This document shows positions 6,031 through 7,241 of a stretch of DNA of 7,241 nt, in pieces (the stretch's first letter is position 1; every line of letters starts with the position of its first letter). The notes under the pieces are model-generated. The model saw only the letters and a program-made list of their open reading frames with translations. It searched no databases and was not told where the DNA came from. The position numbers were made by a program, and so were the translations under genes. Source of the stretch: Anaerolineae bacterium (GTDB lineage Bacteria > Chloroflexota > Anaerolineae > B4-G1 > SLSP01); NCBI GenBank assembly GCA_016928755.1, contig JAFGKB010000317.1, forward strand, positions 1-7,241, written 5' to 3'.

Positions 6031-6813
6031 ATGATGAAAAGCTCTGAGAACGCTATAAGATTGCGTTATTTCGATATGTTAGCTCAGATTGGCATTACCA
6101 AGCATATGGGGAGCCAGTCCGCTACCGAAGAGATGCTTGACCTGGCTCACATAAGTGAGGGAGACTACATATTAGATGTCGGCTGTGGTATCGGGTTAAC
6201 GGCCAGCTACCTGGTGCGGGAACGCGGCTGCCGGGTTGTGGGTATAGACCTGACTCCCGGAATGATCCAGCGTTCCTACGAACAGGCTCGCCGCGATAAG
6301 ATTATGGACCGTGTGGAGTTCTTTGTCGCCGATGCTCAAAAACTGCCCTTTGATACGGACCTCTTTGACGCTGTGATTATCGAATCAGTCAATGCCTTCA
6401 TCTCCGATAGACCCCGTGCTTTTCGGGAGTACGTGCGGGTCACCAAACCCGGCGGCTATGTAGGGATGAATGAATCCACGTGGCTTATGCCACCAACTCA
6501 AGAAGCCATCACCTGTATGGGAATTGCGGGAGGGGATTTGCTGATGCATGAGGAGTGGGCGTCCTTGATGCGAGATGCGGGCTTGCAGGACGTTGTCTCC
6601 CATACCTATAATATCCACATCCCAACAGAAACCAAGGAACGTTTCAGACGTTTCGGAGTAGGAGGGATTCTGCGTGGTATGGCCCGCGCGATGTTGGTCT
6701 ACTTCCGGGATGCTTCAAGCAGAAACATTCTTAAAGATACGTGGTCGTCAATCCCTAAATCAATGTTTGAGATGCTTGGCTACGGGGTTTACGCCGGCCA
6801 GAAACCTGGTTAA
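6031..6813 (+). CDS. class I SAM-dependent methyltransferase, substrate unknown
   Basis: This 260-residue soluble protein has the Rossmann-type methyltransferase core (Methyltransf_11/25-like). Motif I, the glycine loop that binds S-adenosylmethionine, is ILDVGCGIG (47-55). The acidic residue ending strand 2 is Asp73 in GIDLTPGM, and motif VADAQKLPF (99-107) carries the Asp that usually contacts the adenine ring. A later segment, RVTKPGGYVGMNE (136-148), matches the strand 5 region. The N-terminal helix and the C-terminal third (about 165-260) would set the substrate, and I do not recognise a substrate class from them. Two ATGs stand side by side at 6031 and 6034. The GGAGG at 6023-6027 is three bases from the first and six from the second, so 6034 may be the real start. 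An extended -10 promoter lies just upstream. The gene is divergent from the hybrid kinase; mscL follows after 84 bp with its own promoter, so the two need not be one operon. Confidence 0.92.
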   Translation: MMKSSENAIRLRYFDMLAQIGITKHMGSQSATEEMLDLAHISEGDYILDVGCGIGLTASYLVRERGCRVVGIDLTPGMIQRSYEQARRDKIMDRVEFFVADAQKLPFDTDLFDAVIIESVNAFISDRPRAFREYVRVTKPGGYVGMNESTWLMPPTQEAITCMGIAGGDLLMHEEWASLMRDAGLQDVVSHTYNIHIPTETKERFRRFGVGGILRGMARAMLVYFRDASSRNILKDTWSSIPKSMFEMLGYGVYAGQKPG

Positions 6814-6844
6814 TTCCCTAGGTGTGCGGCAGCTTCTCAAGATG

Positions 6845-6853
6845 TGGTACAAT
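6845..6853 (+). promoter_or_regulatory. mscL: extended -10 promoter of mscL
   Basis: TGGTACAAT repeats the TGnTACAAT pattern found before the methyltransferase. The -35 region (about 6824-6830) is poor, as is common for extended -10 promoters. Transcription would begin near 6860, giving a leader of about 38 bases. It lies in the 84-bp gap after the methyltransferase, so mscL can be expressed on its own. Confidence 0.6.
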
Positions 6854-6882
6854 TTTATGCGTGTAGTTTTTTATTATCTTTC

Positions 6883-6890
6883 AAAGGAGG
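6883..6890 (+). promoter_or_regulatory. mscL: strong ribosome binding site of mscL
   Basis: AAAGGAGG is close to a full complement of the 16S rRNA tail and stands seven bases before the ATG at 6898. It is the strongest such site in front of a gene in the window. Confidence 0.85.
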
Positions 6891-6897
6891 AGTACCT

Positions 6898-7241
6898 ATG
6901 TTAAAAGAATTCAAAGAATTTGCACTCAAGGGTAGTGTCGTAGATTTAGCAATTGGCGTTATCATCGGCAGTGCTTTTAGCGGCATCGTTAAATCTCTGA
7001 CCGACGATATCCTAATGCCACCCATTGGATTACTGCTCGGCGGGATCGACTTTGCTAACTTCTTTCTCCTGCTTAAACCCGGTGACCCCGCCGGCCCCTA
7101 TCTATCCCTGGCCGATGCCCAAGCCGCCGGTGCTGTAACGGTCAATTACGGTATGTTCACCAACACATTGATTAACTTCCTCATCATCACTCTGGTACTT
7201 TTCTTCATCATTCGTCTTATCAACCGGTTGAAACGTGAAGA
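6898..7241 (+). CDS. mscL: large-conductance mechanosensitive channel MscL, 3'-partial
   Basis: MscL is a homopentameric inner-membrane channel that opens under membrane tension and releases solutes during osmotic downshock. The first 114 codons are present and run off the window. The N-terminal amphipathic helix (KEFKEFALKG), the TM1 signature VVDLAIGVIIG (14-24) and DDILMPPIGLLLGGIDF (36-52) match the family directly. Leu17 and Val21 align with the E. coli gate residues Leu19 and Val23. TM2 spans about 87-108 and ends in RLINRLKRE. The periplasmic loop between GGIDF and the NYG motif is about 11 residues longer than in E. coli, with a Pro/Gly/Ala-rich insert (PGDPAGPY, ADAQAAGA). The usual family length is about 130-150 residues, so perhaps 20-35 residues are missing at the window end. 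The ATG is fixed by AAAGGAGG seven bases upstream and by homology of the N-terminus. Confidence 0.97.
   Translation, partial: MLKEFKEFALKGSVVDLAIGVIIGSAFSGIVKSLTDDILMPPIGLLLGGIDFANFFLLLKPGDPAGPYLSLADAQAAGAVTVNYGMFTNTLINFLIITLVLFFIIRLINRLKRE

Noticed and set aside
6799..6810. CCAG/CTGG hairpin at the end of the methyltransferase gene as a terminator
   Set aside because: It has a four-base-pair stem inside the coding region and no T tract after it.
6857..6904. 15-codon upstream open frame (MRVVFYYLSKEEYLC) overlapping the mscL start
   Set aside because: Its ATG lies before the predicted transcription start and has no ribosome binding site. The apparent peptide mostly translates the mscL binding site itself.

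Overview
The window holds five protein-coding genes and no RNA gene, mobile element or CRISPR array. Three are large, soluble two-component signalling kinases, one is a class I SAM-dependent methyltransferase, and one is the start of the mechanosensitive channel gene mscL. Moderate GC, cytosolic GAF-rich kinases, TGnTACAAT-type extended -10 promoters and an MscL with a lengthened periplasmic loop suggest a free-living bacterium. Chloroflexota (Anaerolineae-like) is my best guess, but it rests on recollection of sequence style and not on a search.

Layout: (1) positions 1-1718 (+), the 3' part of a GAF-PAS-HisKA-HATPase kinase whose true start lies upstream of the window. (2) 1741-2925 (-), a REC-HisKA-HATPase kinase whose catalytic half is a close paralogue of the first; the two genes face each other tail to tail with 22 bp between stops. 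(3) 2950-5826 (-), a 958-residue GAF-GAF-HisKA-HATPase-REC hybrid kinase, 24 bp upstream of gene 2 and probably co-transcribed with it. (4) 5827-6030, a 204-bp divergent intergenic region with a plausible promoter for each direction and a 9-bp inverted repeat. (5) 6031-6813 (+), the methyltransferase. (6) 6898-7241 (+), mscL, with its own promoter and a near-consensus ribosome binding site, running off the window.

How they may work together: the hybrid kinase could sense a small ligand, redox state or metal through its GAF domains and pass phosphate through its own REC domain, perhaps to the REC domain of its operon partner. No DNA-binding or enzymatic output regulator and no Hpt domain with a phosphorylatable histidine is visible here, so the output must be elsewhere or act by protein contact. 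Both tail-to-tail kinases lack the Thr/Asn needed for phosphatase activity in the HisKA family, whereas the hybrid kinase keeps it. Nothing in the sequence ties the methyltransferase or MscL to the kinases beyond proximity.

I see no clear evidence of a wholly new system. The most interesting points are the duplicated, inverted kinase core, the Cys/His cluster in GAF2, a strong ribosome binding site with no gene after it at 1717-1726, and a hairpin at the kinase-kinase junction.
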